Source: Actinomycetes bacterium | GTDB lineage: Bacteria; Planctomycetota; Phycisphaerae; JAACET01 | Direction of reading: 5' to 3' | Assembly: GCA_030614915.1 (NCBI GenBank) | Contig: JAUXAG010000010.1 | Location: 1 to 64,000 of the forward strand | DNA length: 64,000 nt | Shown here: positions 37,731-46,695 of the stretch, one piece after another | Layout: each line of letters starts with the position of its first letter | How positions within the stretch are numbered: the stretch's first letter is position 1 | Translations under genes and position numbers: made by a program | Notes under the pieces: model-generated | What the model was told of the DNA's origin: nothing | What the model saw: the letters and a program-made list of their open reading frames with translations, nothing else | Databases searched by the model: none

Positions 37731-39734
37731 ATGAACATCGTCGAAACACTGGGGCCGGAGGGACTGATAGCCCGGAAACTCCCCGGCTATGAGCATCGGC
37801 CGCAGCAGTTGGAGATGGCCCGGCTGGTCAGCCAGGCCTTTGACCGCAAGGAGCATCTGATCGTCGAGGCCGGCACCGGCGTGGGAAAAAGCTTTGCCTA
37901 TCTGGTCGCGGCCATCGAACTAATCGCCGGCCAAACCGACAAGCGAGTCCTGGTCTCCACCCACACCATAGCCTTGCAGGAACAATTGATCGAGAAGGAT
38001 ATCCCCTTTCTCAAGAAGGCCTTGCCGGTGGATTTCAAGGCCGTCCTGGTCAAGGGCAGGAATAATTACCTCTGTCTGCGCCGCTTGACCTCGCTGAGCA
38101 GACGTCAGGACAGGGTTTTCGGCTCCGAACGCGAGCTCAAGAGTCTCTGGCGGATCGAAGACTGGGCCATGAAAACTCGCGACGGCAGCAGACGCAGTCT
38201 GGACTTCGCCGTCTTGCCCCGGGTTTGGCAAAGGGTTTGTTCCGACAGACACAGTTGCCGGGGCCGCAGCTGCGAGCAGTTCAGTAAGTGTTTCTATCGG
38301 GCCGGCCGACGAAAGATGCAGGCCGCCCAAATCCTCGTAGTCAATCACGCCCTGTTTTTTGCCGATTTGGTCCTGCGCACAGGCTCGGCAAAGCTCCTGC
38401 CCAGCTATGATGCCGTGGTCCTCGACGAGGCCCACAGGCTGGAGGAAGTGGCCAGTGACCACCTCGGCGGGCGTCTGAGCATGGGACAAGTGGAGTATCT
38501 GCTGAACAGCCTATATAGCCAGCGGACCGGCAGAGGTCTATTAACCAGTTTGGAAGACGCTGGAGAGTCGGTTCGGCAGGCGGTGCTCTCAGCCGGCAGA
38601 GCAAATGAGAAATTCTTCGCAGACCTCGGCCAATGGCAGCGAAACTACGGCCGCAGTAATGGCCGACTCACCGAACCTGGTGTGGTGGCTAATCCGCTTT
38701 CGCCGGCCTTGCAGGACTTGGCTGGCCGACTCCGGGAGCTCAGCCTGAAACTCCAGGAAAACCAGCTGGAGTTGGCCGCCTATGCCAGCCAAGCGGAGGA
38801 GTTGGCCAGTCAACTCCGGGTGCTGCTCGACCAGACAATCGACTCCGCCGTCTATTGGTTGGAGCCCGAGGTCGGCCATCGCGGCCGAAGCGGAAGAATC
38901 CGATGGCGAATCGTCTGTGCCCCGGTTCACGTAGGGCCCGATTTGCAGCGGATGCTTTGGAGCAAGGTCGATTCGGTAGTCCTGACTGGCGCCACCTTGG
39001 CCGGCAGACCACTCAGGGCGTCCGGCAACAGCGGGCAGTCAATGGATGCTGCGGGGGATTTCGAATTCCTCCGCTCACGTCTGGGCCTCAAGCAGACCGA
39101 ACGGGCCAGGCTGGGCTCGCCCTTCGATTTTTCCCGCCAGGTCAAGATCTACATAGAGGCCAGCTTGGGAAATCCCAATAACCAGCAGGAGTTCCTGCCT
39201 CTGGCCTGCCAGGCCATCAAAAAGTACATCCGCATGAGCGGAGGCAGAGCCTTCGTCTTATTCACTAGTTGGCAGCTCTTGGATAAAACCGCCGACGAAT
39301 TGGCGCAATTCTTTGATGATGAAGGAGTTACATTATTAGTCCAGAAGCGGGGCGCCTCGCGAACCAGGCTCTTGAACACCTTTCGCAAGGATACAAAGAG
39401 CGTCTTATTCGGTACCGCCAGCTTCTGGCAGGGGGTGGACGTTAAGGGGCCAGCCCTGTCCAACGTCATTATCACCAAGCTCCCCTTTGCCGTGCCCGAT
39501 GAGCCTCTGATCCAGGCCCGCCTTGACCAGATTCGCAGTGAAGGGGGAAACCCCTTTGTGGGCTACCAGCTTCCCGAGGCAGTTTTGCGGTTCAAGCAGG
39601 GTTTTGGACGCCTGATCCGCAGCAGGCGGGACCGCGGTATAGTCGTCATTCTGGACGGGCGCGTGCTCAGCCGTTGGTATGGCAAGCACTTCCTCCAGGC
39701 CCTGCCGGAGTGTGAGATCATTGTCGAGGAATGA
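37731..39734 (+). CDS. dinG: DinG-type ATP-dependent DNA helicase
   Basis: A superfamily 2, XPD/DinG-like 5'-3' helicase, 667 residues. Walker A is EAGTGVGKSFAYL, the DEAH box is VVLDEAHRLEEVA, and motif V/VI includes FWQGVDVKGPALSNV and GFGRLIRSRRDRG. An iron-sulfur cluster is suggested by Cys in VCSDRHSCRGRSCEQFSKC, between motifs I and II. DinG unwinds R-loops and replication/repair intermediates. No exonuclease domain is fused. The 39735-39818 stretch after the stop is short. Confidence 0.92.
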   Translation: MNIVETLGPEGLIARKLPGYEHRPQQLEMARLVSQAFDRKEHLIVEAGTGVGKSFAYLVAAIELIAGQTDKRVLVSTHTIALQEQLIEKDIPFLKKALPVDFKAVLVKGRNNYLCLRRLTSLSRRQDRVFGSERELKSLWRIEDWAMKTRDGSRRSLDFAVLPRVWQRVCSDRHSCRGRSCEQFSKCFYRAGRRKMQAAQILVVNHALFFADLVLRTGSAKLLPSYDAVVLDEAHRLEEVASDHLGGRLSMGQVEYLLNSLYSQRTGRGLLTSLEDAGESVRQAVLSAGRANEKFFADLGQWQRNYGRSNGRLTEPGVVANPLSPALQDLAGRLRELSLKLQENQLELAAYASQAEELASQLRVLLDQTIDSAVYWLEPEVGHRGRSGRIRWRIVCAPVHVGPDLQRMLWSKVDSVVLTGATLAGRPLRASGNSGQSMDAAGDFEFLRSRLGLKQTERARLGSPFDFSRQVKIYIEASLGNPNNQQEFLPLACQAIKKYIRMSGGRAFVLFTSWQLLDKTADELAQFFDDEGVTLLVQKRGASRTRLLNTFRKDTKSVLFGTASFWQGVDVKGPALSNVIITKLPFAVPDEPLIQARLDQIRSEGGNPFVGYQLPEAVLRFKQGFGRLIRSRRDRGIVVILDGRVLSRWYGKHFLQALPECEIIVEE

Positions 39735-39818
39735 TCTCTAAAATAGGCCTAGCTTGGCACCTTTTGAACTCAAGCCCGGCCACAAAAAAAAGAAATCTGC
39801 GTTTTCGATGGAAATTTC

Positions 39819-39847
39819 TTGACTTTTTTCTGTGTTGTCGTTATATT
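39819..39847 (+). promoter_or_regulatory. Sigma-70-type promoter before the exporter operon
   Basis: TTGACT (39819..39824) and TATATT (39842..39847) are separated by exactly 17 bp, one mismatch each from consensus. It would start a transcript near 39855, giving an approximately 265-nt leader before the ABC gene. Confidence 0.7.
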
Positions 39848-39854
39848 CACAACA

Positions 39855-40120
39855 GTAAATACAGTCTTTCAGCCGATGGCTAGCGATATTGTAGGCAGTT
39901 ACCATTGAGATTGCCGCTTTAGTTGTAGGAGTAAGCCGGGCCGGGGTAGCACCGGAAAACCAACGGCCTGACGGCCACAGCAGTCAGCTCCAACCGCTGT
40001 AGCCAAAAACAAGCTGGACCGCCATGAGTTCTGGTCCGCTGATGAACGGAGGGGCAAGCTGGCCCTGCCCAAGCGGGGTTGAGTTTGTTTAGTGGGAGCT
40101 AATCCGGAGACGGCGGCCCG
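39855..40120 (+). ncRNA. Candidate structured leader RNA
   Basis: The 265 bases between a good promoter and the first exporter gene contain no convincing ORF but many potential stems. These include GGACC...GGTCC at 40016..40037, GGCC-TGAC-GGCC near 39965, GGGC...GCCC near 40053..40070 and a CCGG-rich arm near 39936. Conserved-looking purine stretches (GGAAAACC, GATGAACGGAGG) lie between them. I cannot match it to a known riboswitch; the cobalamin, c-di-GMP and RNase P hallmarks are absent. It could also be a long plain UTR. Confidence 0.35.
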
Positions 40121-41908
40121 GTGTGCTGGCCAACCGTGGGTAACTTCCAAAGTACATACTCACTAATCAAACCATATCGTGCTAAGCTCTACGCTGCCCT
40201 CGGTTTGACCGTATGCAACTCCATTTTGCGCCTCTTACCCCCCTTAATCTTGGCCGTGCTGATTGACCGTGTAGCGGGCCAGGGGCTCTGGGGGCTGCTT
40301 GGCCTGATGATCGGGTTGCTCATCGCCCATGCCCTGGTCAGTGGCTTGTCCAACTTGTTGAGTATCTATCTGATCCAATGGGTTTCCCGGCGGATAGCCT
40401 TCGACATGCGCCTGGCAATGTACCGGAAGCTGCAGCGTCTGAGCTTGAATTATTTTCATCACCACAGCACGGGCATGGTTCTCGAACGCCTGATGGGTGA
40501 TGTCACCCAGGTGCAAAACCTCTGTACCTCGCAAATGGTGCAGGCAGTGATGGATGCGGTCGGCTGCGCCTTTGCCCTGACGGTCATGTTCCTGGTCAAC
40601 TGGCAACTGACCATCGGGGCCCTGCTGTTTTTGCCCTTGTATGTCTTGAATTACCGCATTTGTGTCCGGCGCATCCGCCGGGCCAACGAAAACCTCCGCA
40701 GCAAAAGGGATGATATATCCGACTCCCTGCAGCAGAACCTCGCAGGGGCTTTGGTGGTCAAGAGCTTTGGCCAGGAACGCCGGGAAACCAGGCAGTACAC
40801 CGCTCAGTGCCACGACGCCCTGCGGCTGGGGATTCGCACCAATGTCTGGGGCGGCTTGTTCAATAGCGGTTCGGTAATGGTACAGGTCATAGCCCAGGCC
40901 ACCATTCTGTTTTTGGGCTGTTGGCTGGTAATTGACGGCCGCATGAGCTATGGCCAAGTGCTGGCCTTCGTAGCCTACACCCTTTACTTACTAGGCCCGG
41001 CAGTAAACTTCTCGGATCTGTTTAACCAGGTCGAACAATCCATGGTCTCGGTTCGCCGAGTCAACGAAGTTATGCAGGCCCAGCCGGACATACAGGATAG
41101 CCCTGGTGCCCGTAGCATGGAAAGACTCACCGGACAAATTAAGTTCCGCAACTTGTGGTTCAAGTATGGCTGCCGCAGCTCCGAACAGGGCCAACCACTG
41201 TCCCAAACAGGGGAAGGCTCGGAATATGCCTTAGAGGATGTGAGCTTCACGGCCCAGCCTGGGCAAATGGTGGCCTTGGTCGGGCATACCGGAGCTGGCA
41301 AAACCACGGTCGCCAAACTGCTGTTTCGTTTCTACGATCCCACCGACGGACAGGTGTTCATAGATGGTCTCGACATCCGCAACATTCGCCTCGCCGACCT
41401 CCGCAGGAACATAGCCGTTGTCCCCCAGGAGCCCGTACTGTTCAAGGCTAGTATTGCTGAGAATATTGCTTACGGTAAGCCGCGGGCCACTATGGACCAG
41501 ATCGTGGCCGCGGCCAAGGCGGCCGAGCTCGATAGCTTGGTCTGCGATATGCCCGAGGGATACGACACCCAGATTGGCGAAGCCAATCTCAAGCTCAGCA
41601 GCGGCCAGCGGCAGCGCGTGGCCATTGCCCGGGCGGTGCTCAAAGACCCTGCTATTCTTGTTCTCGATGAGGCCACTAGTTCCCTCGACAGCGAATCGGA
41701 ACGGATGATTCAACGGGCTCTGCGCCGAACGATGAAGGGTAGAACCTCTCTGGTCATCGCTCACCGGCTGAGCACCATCGTCCATGCCGACCTGATAGTG
41801 GTCATGGAGCAAGGTAGAGTTGTCGAGCAGGGAACCCACTGGCAGTTGCTCAGTGCTGGTGGAGCTTATCGGGACTTGTACGAAAGACAGTTTACGGCCG
41901 TAGCCTGA
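40121..41908 (+). CDS. ABC exporter half-transporter 1 (membrane + ATPase)
   Basis: A type IV ABC half-exporter of MsbA/LmrA form, 595 residues. Six membrane helices at about residues 20-300 are followed by a nucleotide-binding domain. Walker A is GHTGAGKTT, the Q-loop is in VVPQEPVLF, the signature is LSSGQRQR, Walker B is ILVLDEATSSLD and the switch His is in IAHRLS. The signature's first residues are LSSGQ rather than LSGGQ. The start is uncertain: GTG 40121 has GGAG 11 bases upstream, and GTG 40136 also fits. It is followed after 4 bp by a second half-transporter, so the two probably form a heterodimer. Confidence 0.9.
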   Translation: MCWPTVGNFQSTYSLIKPYRAKLYAALGLTVCNSILRLLPPLILAVLIDRVAGQGLWGLLGLMIGLLIAHALVSGLSNLLSIYLIQWVSRRIAFDMRLAMYRKLQRLSLNYFHHHSTGMVLERLMGDVTQVQNLCTSQMVQAVMDAVGCAFALTVMFLVNWQLTIGALLFLPLYVLNYRICVRRIRRANENLRSKRDDISDSLQQNLAGALVVKSFGQERRETRQYTAQCHDALRLGIRTNVWGGLFNSGSVMVQVIAQATILFLGCWLVIDGRMSYGQVLAFVAYTLYLLGPAVNFSDLFNQVEQSMVSVRRVNEVMQAQPDIQDSPGARSMERLTGQIKFRNLWFKYGCRSSEQGQPLSQTGEGSEYALEDVSFTAQPGQMVALVGHTGAGKTTVAKLLFRFYDPTDGQVFIDGLDIRNIRLADLRRNIAVVPQEPVLFKASIAENIAYGKPRATMDQIVAAAKAAELDSLVCDMPEGYDTQIGEANLKLSSGQRQRVAIARAVLKDPAILVLDEATSSLDSESERMIQRALRRTMKGRTSLVIAHRLSTIVHADLIVVMEQGRVVEQGTHWQLLSAGGAYRDLYERQFTAVA

Positions 41909-41912
41909 AGTT

Positions 41913-43958
41913 TTGGTGCTGGACAGGGGTTTATTAGTGCGTGCAATTTTGCAAATTTACGGACGCTTCTTTGGTGGGCTCAAGCTCGTCCTGCTCCTGG
42001 GACTCGTCCTGGTAGCCGCAGAGTCTTCCGTGCCCTACATCGTGGCCGCTTTGGGGCGCTACACTGTTGATGAGATTCTGGAGGTCCGCCTGTTGGCCCC
42101 GAAGGATCAATTGGCGGAAGTTCCAGCCCGACCGACAGACGCTGCAGTACTCGACAAGGCCCAGCTTGGCAGGACTCGGCCCGTCCAGGTGTTCCAGTCC
42201 AGGGACAAGGTCAGCTCAAACCCGGCCATTCTGGTCCAGGATAATGCTCATTATGTAGCGGTCCCTGCAAAGCTCCGGGAAAAACCAGCTGAGCTCAAAG
42301 AAGCCCTCCTACTTAAGCAGGGAAAAAGCCGGGCTCAAAAGACCAGACTCTTGCTGACCGTCTTTGCCTTTACCATCATCGTCTATGTGCTCCACAGCGT
42401 AGGTAAGGTAATTCATAAGTACTTGTTGGCCAATGTGGGTGAACAGGTGGTCTTCAGGCTTCGCCGGGCCCTGCACCACAAACTCCAGCAGTTGCCCATG
42501 ACATACCACGACCAGCACGAGAAGGGCAGATTGATGGCCCGGGTGATTGATGATGTCGATGTCATCCGCCGAATGTCTGTGCACCTCAGTACCATGCTCA
42601 CTGTAAACGTCTTTACTGTTTTGGTGGGCCTAGTCGTAATTATGATGATTGACGTAAAATTGTCCCTGCTGGCTCTGATCAGCCTGCCTCTCTTCGGTAT
42701 TGTCTATAGCCATTTCAGGGTTCGAATGAGAAAGCTATGGCGATATCTGGCCAAGCAGCGGGCGGGCATTTATGGCCTGGCCGGAGACCGACTCGCCTCG
42801 CCGGAAACGGTCAAAGCTTTCGGGCAGGAACGCCGCGAAACCATACGCCTGTTCAGACGGACCAGGGACCTGCTCAGAGGCGAACTAAAGCAGGTCTGGC
42901 TTGGCGGGTTTCTGGGCCTGTGGCGGACCGTGGTCTGCGGGGTGAGTATGGCTCTGGTGTTGGGATACGGGATGCTCATGGTTCGAGACGGGCGACTCAG
43001 CGTCGGCTACCTCCTGTTCTTCTACGGCTCACTTTCCATGATGTACATGCCCGTAGCCAGCATATCTATGTTGATTCCAATGATGCAGCGCTTCCAGGTC
43101 AGTGCCGACAGGGTCCTGGAGATCCTCGACGAACCGGTAACTATCCGCAGTGCGCCACAAGCCGTAGATTTACCGTCAGTAGCTGGACTGATTCACATGA
43201 AAAATGTTGGCCTTTGCTACGAAGGTAGTGAAGCCCCGGCCCTGAAGAATATCAATCTGACAATTGAACCCGGCCAACAGGTTTGCCTCATGGGCCCCAG
43301 CGGGTCCGGCAAAACTTCCCTGGTCAACCTGCTCTTGCGACTTTACGAACCCTCCGATGGGACAATAGATCTGGATGGGCGAGACCTGCGAAGAATAAAT
43401 TTGTCCAGCCTGCGTCAGCATATGGCCTACGTACCCCAGGACGCCTTCTTATTCAGTGGAAGCCTGCGGGATAACATTCGCTACGGAAATTTCCTGGCCG
43501 ACGATAAACAAGTGGAAGAAGCTGCAAAGGCTGCCGAACTGCATGATTTTATCCTTACCCTACCGGACGCTTATGATACCATTGTGGGCGAGCGAGGCGT
43601 AACTCTTTCCGGCGGACAACGCCAGCGGGTTAGCTTAGCAAGGGCCCTGCTGACCGATCCACGAGTTCTCATTCTGGACGACTGCACCAGCGCGTTAGAT
43701 GCCATCACCGAAGCTCGGATAGTCAAGACCTTGCGAACGGTCATGGCCGGAAGGACCACCATTGTAATCACCCACCGCGTCTCTATGAGTAACCGGGCTG
43801 ATATGGTTGTGGTCCTCAAGGACGGCACGGTGGCTGAAGTAGGTTCACACGGAAAACTCCTGGGCAGAGAAGGTATCTATTACGATCTTGTGGTTGAACA
43901 GTTGGCCGAAAAAGATCTCAAGGTTAAATCACAGCGGGCCCTCTCGGCTGCTGGATAA
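41913..43958 (+). CDS. ABC exporter half-transporter 2 with large loop
   Basis: A second half-exporter of 681 residues. After the first helix (LVLLLGLVLVAAESSVPYIV) an unusual soluble loop of about 90 residues, at about 50-140, precedes the second helix (LTVFAFTIIVYVLHSV). The rest is standard: Walker A GPSGSGKTS, signature LSGGQRQR, Walker B VLILDDCTSALD and switch His ITHRVS. In Walker B the catalytic Glu appears as Asp-Cys (DDCTS), so its ATP site may be weakened, as in asymmetric heterodimers. TTG 41913, GTG 41916 and GTG 41937 are possible starts. Confidence 0.88.
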   Translation: MVLDRGLLVRAILQIYGRFFGGLKLVLLLGLVLVAAESSVPYIVAALGRYTVDEILEVRLLAPKDQLAEVPARPTDAAVLDKAQLGRTRPVQVFQSRDKVSSNPAILVQDNAHYVAVPAKLREKPAELKEALLLKQGKSRAQKTRLLLTVFAFTIIVYVLHSVGKVIHKYLLANVGEQVVFRLRRALHHKLQQLPMTYHDQHEKGRLMARVIDDVDVIRRMSVHLSTMLTVNVFTVLVGLVVIMMIDVKLSLLALISLPLFGIVYSHFRVRMRKLWRYLAKQRAGIYGLAGDRLASPETVKAFGQERRETIRLFRRTRDLLRGELKQVWLGGFLGLWRTVVCGVSMALVLGYGMLMVRDGRLSVGYLLFFYGSLSMMYMPVASISMLIPMMQRFQVSADRVLEILDEPVTIRSAPQAVDLPSVAGLIHMKNVGLCYEGSEAPALKNINLTIEPGQQVCLMGPSGSGKTSLVNLLLRLYEPSDGTIDLDGRDLRRINLSSLRQHMAYVPQDAFLFSGSLRDNIRYGNFLADDKQVEEAAKAAELHDFILTLPDAYDTIVGERGVTLSGGQRQRVSLARALLTDPRVLILDDCTSALDAITEARIVKTLRTVMAGRTTIVITHRVSMSNRADMVVVLKDGTVAEVGSHGKLLGREGIYYDLVVEQLAEKDLKVKSQRALSAAG

Positions 43959-44025
43959 TTACCTGATTGTGCATTCGCCGACAGCGGCGACTCGAACCTG
44001 CCCCGGGTAACCGTCGTTACGGAGG

Positions 44026-45054
44026 TTGTTCTACATCATTACCGAAGACCAAAAGCCAAAGCCCAGACCGCGACGCAAACGAGGACGTCTCATACTGGCC
44101 TTGATCGCCTTGATAATCATTGCTGTGATAGTTCTGGGCCTGGGACTGCAGGTCCAAGGCTATGCCCGCAGCTACGGAAACGTCACCGCCCGAAAGGACC
44201 CTCTCCTACGCGCCAGCCAGAAAGGACCCATAGCCCGGATCCTCGCTCAACAGGACCAACAGGTAAGCAAAGGCCAACTCATCATTCAACTCGATGACAG
44301 CTTGGCAAGAGTCACCCTCACGCGAGCCGAAAAAGCCGCCGTCGAAGCTGCTGGCCGGATAGACGTCTTTCAAGCCAAGTGTAAACTGGCTGCAACCCAG
44401 CGAGAATATCAGCGGGCCCAGGCTCAGCTGCAGATTAAAGGAGCAAAGCATAAGCTCGAGCAGCTCTTGGCCGGTAAAGAAAAAGGAACCGTCTCACCTG
44501 TTGAAGTGCAAGAGGCCCAACTGGCCTATGAAATTGCTGCCCTCCAGCCTGAGCAGACCTACAAGGCCGAGGAAGAACTTGAGAAGCAGGAGTTGGCCTT
44601 GCTCAGGCAACAGCTCCAGGCTGCCCAGACTCAGGTAGAACTGTGCAAGCAGCAGTTGGCCAACCTCCAGGTTCGCAGCCCCATCGACGGGCGAGTGGTT
44701 CTGAACCCTTTGGTCGTTGGCGAGGTTGTCGACGCCAACAAGGTCCTCGGCCGAGTCTTCGACGAAAGCGGCTTCACCATAGAAACGAAGTTTCCCGAGC
44801 GGCTGTTATATTTCCTCAAGGACGGTCAAGAGGCCGACATTTGGCCCACGGGCAGGTCACGCTGGGCCGACCCTTTGAAGGGCAAAATCCTCAAGGTCGG
44901 CCGCCTGGTCCAGCCACAAGACAGCGGCGGCGGATACTTTTGGGTTACCATTGCCGTAGAGCCCCAGGGCCTGCAGCTCTATCCAGGACAGGACGCCCAG
45001 GTTGCAGTGCACGTCAGCAAAGTCAGTTTGTTCAGGAGTATTTTGGGACTTTAG
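44026..45054 (+). CDS. HlyD-family membrane fusion protein
   Basis: A periplasmic adaptor linking the ABC pair to an outer-membrane exit. It has a basic N-terminus (RPRRKRGR), one membrane helix (LILALIALIIIAVIVLGLGL), a biotinyl-lipoyl-like half (GPIARILAQQDQQVSKGQLI) and a long coiled coil at about residues 85-205. The second half is LQVRSPIDGRVVL, then a beta-barrel domain. GGAGG at 44021 abuts the TTG at 44026, too close for normal use. It is 9 bases from ATC 44035 and 12 from ATT 44038, so a rare start codon is possible. The TAG stop overlaps the first base of the 310-bp inverted-repeat element. Confidence 0.83.
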   Translation: MFYIITEDQKPKPRPRRKRGRLILALIALIIIAVIVLGLGLQVQGYARSYGNVTARKDPLLRASQKGPIARILAQQDQQVSKGQLIIQLDDSLARVTLTRAEKAAVEAAGRIDVFQAKCKLAATQREYQRAQAQLQIKGAKHKLEQLLAGKEKGTVSPVEVQEAQLAYEIAALQPEQTYKAEEELEKQELALLRQQLQAAQTQVELCKQQLANLQVRSPIDGRVVLNPLVVGEVVDANKVLGRVFDESGFTIETKFPERLLYFLKDGQEADIWPTGRSRWADPLKGKILKVGRLVQPQDSGGGYFWVTIAVEPQGLQLYPGQDAQVAVHVSKVSLFRSILGL

Positions 45055-45363
45055 GCACTCTAACAAGACCTGACGTGAGCCGCGTTGCAAGACAAATCGG
45101 ATGGATGCAAGGAAGAACGACGGCGGCATACCTGGATGGTATGCTTAGGAGTTCTGACGCAGCAGACGCCGATTTGGCTCGCAACCCGAAGGGATAGGGG
45201 GCCCCAATCGCGACTTACTGCGATTGGGGGTGCCCCGCCGTCCTTTTGCCCGCCGCCTGCGTCGCTCGTCGTCGATGATGCTCCCTGCATCGTATCCTCC
45301 TCGCTCCTGGGCGGCAACCAAAAATCCAGGCGTCGCGGCCGCGTCAAGTTTTGTTAGAGTGCC
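45054..45363. mobile_element. 310-bp MITE-like element with terminal inverted repeats
   Basis: GGCACTCTAACAA (45054..45066) and TTGTTAGAGTGCC (45351..45363) are perfect 13-bp inverted ends. An imperfect match extends to about 31 bp (ACCTGACG / CGTCAAGT, then CCGCG / CGCGG). Both sides are flanked by TTA, consistent with a 3-bp target duplication. No transposase ORF fits inside, so it would depend on one elsewhere. The left flank carries the stop of the HlyD-like gene and the right TTA is the stop codon (TAA) of the minus-strand SDR gene. Confidence 0.65.
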
Positions 45364-46161
45364 TTAGTCCGTCTTGCCGGCACTATCTGGAAAACTCGGA
45401 AGCGGCTGCTTTACTGCATAGCCAAGTTCGGCACCGCCACTGATGACCAGTTCGGCTCCGGTGATGAAAGCAGCTTTCTCGCTTGCCAGGAAAAGGCAGG
45501 CATGGCCCACTTCTTCAGCTGAACCCCATCGATCGGCCCACGACCAGCTTCCAACCAAACGGTACAGTTCCTTTGGAAGAGACACGGCACCCGAATTCTC
45601 TACGCACCCAGGCAATACAACATTTACACGAACACCGTGACGGGCCTCATCAATAGCCAGTGCTTTTGTGAACGAGAGGATTGCACCCTTCGAGGCAACG
45701 TAGGTGGAAGCCCATTCCTGGCCCATCTTGGCAACCAGGCTACCCATGTTGATAATGCTACCACGCGTTCTTCGCAAGTGGGGAAGCGCAAACTTGCAGC
45801 CAGCAAAGTAACTGACTATGTTGAGTTGAAGCAGATCTTTGAACTCTTCAACGGAAAAGTCATCTATAGGCCGATGGTCAGGATGCCACCCCGCATTGTT
45901 GATAAGACAATCCAGGCGACCGTGTGTCTTGACTGTGTTGTCAATTACGCCCCGGAGATCATCCGGTTGCGTAACATCACAGGTCTTAAAATGACAGCTT
46001 CCCGGACCACGGCTGTTCAGCTCGGCGGCGAGGGCTTCGCCTCTTTCCTTGCCTCGGGCGCAAATAATGACAGACGATCCAGCTTCCACAAAAACCTTTG
46101 CGCATCCCGCCCCGATGCCACCGCTGCCCCCAGTTATGATAGTAACCTTATCAAGTGCCAT
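45364..46161 (-). CDS. Short-chain dehydrogenase (sugar oxidation island)
   Basis: A classical SDR of about 265 residues. It has TIITGGSGGIGAG (cofactor), INNAGWHPD, the active Ser in INMGSLVAK, Tyr-Lys in TYVASKGAI, and C-terminal ITGAELVISGG. I chose ATG 46161 because GAGG lies 9 bases upstream and the Rossmann motif starts 6 residues in; ATGs further out add unlike sequence. It is divergent from the aldo-keto reductase operon, which fits L-fucose or 2-keto-3-deoxy-L-fuconate dehydrogenase. The stop is made by the TTA flanking the inverted-repeat element. Confidence 0.85.
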   Translation of the reverse strand: MALDKVTIITGGSGGIGAGCAKVFVEAGSSVIICARGKERGEALAAELNSRGPGSCHFKTCDVTQPDDLRGVIDNTVKTHGRLDCLINNAGWHPDHRPIDDFSVEEFKDLLQLNIVSYFAGCKFALPHLRRTRGSIINMGSLVAKMGQEWASTYVASKGAILSFTKALAIDEARHGVRVNVVLPGCVENSGAVSLPKELYRLVGSWSWADRWGSAEEVGHACLFLASEKAAFITGAELVISGGAELGYAVKQPLPSFPDSAGKTD

Positions 46162-46400
46162 GTTCACCGCCTCTAACGAACAAAAAGACATTCCAACAAA
46201 TTCCGTTGCGTCCACACTTTTATAACTAAGAGCTGTCCACTGTAGCTACATATCCCAAGACGAATAGACTTGACCACAGGGAACAATTATTCCAGATTTA
46301 CGTTTTTTTCCTTTACTGAAGCACTACAGCAAATCTATCATATATTGTATACGGGATGAGGTCCAATGAAAATTTAACGGTTTTTTCAAATGTCGCGTAA
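46162..46400. other. AT-rich divergent control region
   Basis: AT-rich DNA between the SDR gene and the plus-strand sugar operon. TTGTATACGG at 46345..46354 resembles a half-site of GntR/FadR-type operators (TTGTATACAA), but it is a single imperfect site. Promoters for both directions are expected here; I cannot define them. Confidence 0.3.
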
Positions 46401-46616
46401 TCTGTCATCTATAATACTCAGGGAGGCTTGAAAACAGAGGACATACGTCGGCACTGGCGAGGAGTGCGGATGAAAGAGCCGTACGGTGAGGGGACAGTGC
46501 AGGAACGAGCCCAGAACGCCGTAGACGAATATACGGCAAATAATCCGAATGTCAGAATTGCGGTCGTCCCCGACGGTCCGCATACATTACTGCGACGTAC
46601 GAAAATCCGCTCGTGA
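46401..46616 (+). pseudogene. Small ORF, possible gene remnant
   Basis: An open frame of about 70 codons with TTG 46428 as the first usable start and GGGAGG just before it. The end RIAVVPDGPHTLL looks like the C-terminal part of a lactate-racemase-like protein, by eye only. The start (MKEPYGEG) could be chance. It lies 80 bp before the aldo-keto reductase. It may be a remnant or nothing; I give it low weight. Confidence 0.25.
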
Positions 46617-46695
46617 GCCTGGGAATCCCAGACGATAGTAAGTCATGAGAACAGAAGGCGCATTTGAAGATACAGATCCCGGGAGTTAAGGGAAA

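Noticed and set aside
39855-40120. Cobalamin, c-di-GMP riboswitch or RNase P RNA
   Set aside because: Hallmark conserved strings of these classes are absent; left as an unassigned leader.
39899-40150. 83-codon minus-strand ORF in the leader
   Set aside because: Low-complexity Ser/Arg/Leu translation, no ribosome-binding site, opposite to a strong promoter.
46345-46354. GntR/FadR-type operator
   Set aside because: Single imperfect site and no regulator gene nearby.
46440-46500. Group II intron domain V remnant
   Set aside because: GAGCCGTACGGTGAG is reminiscent, but no paired GAAA-loop hairpin or reverse transcriptase piece follows.
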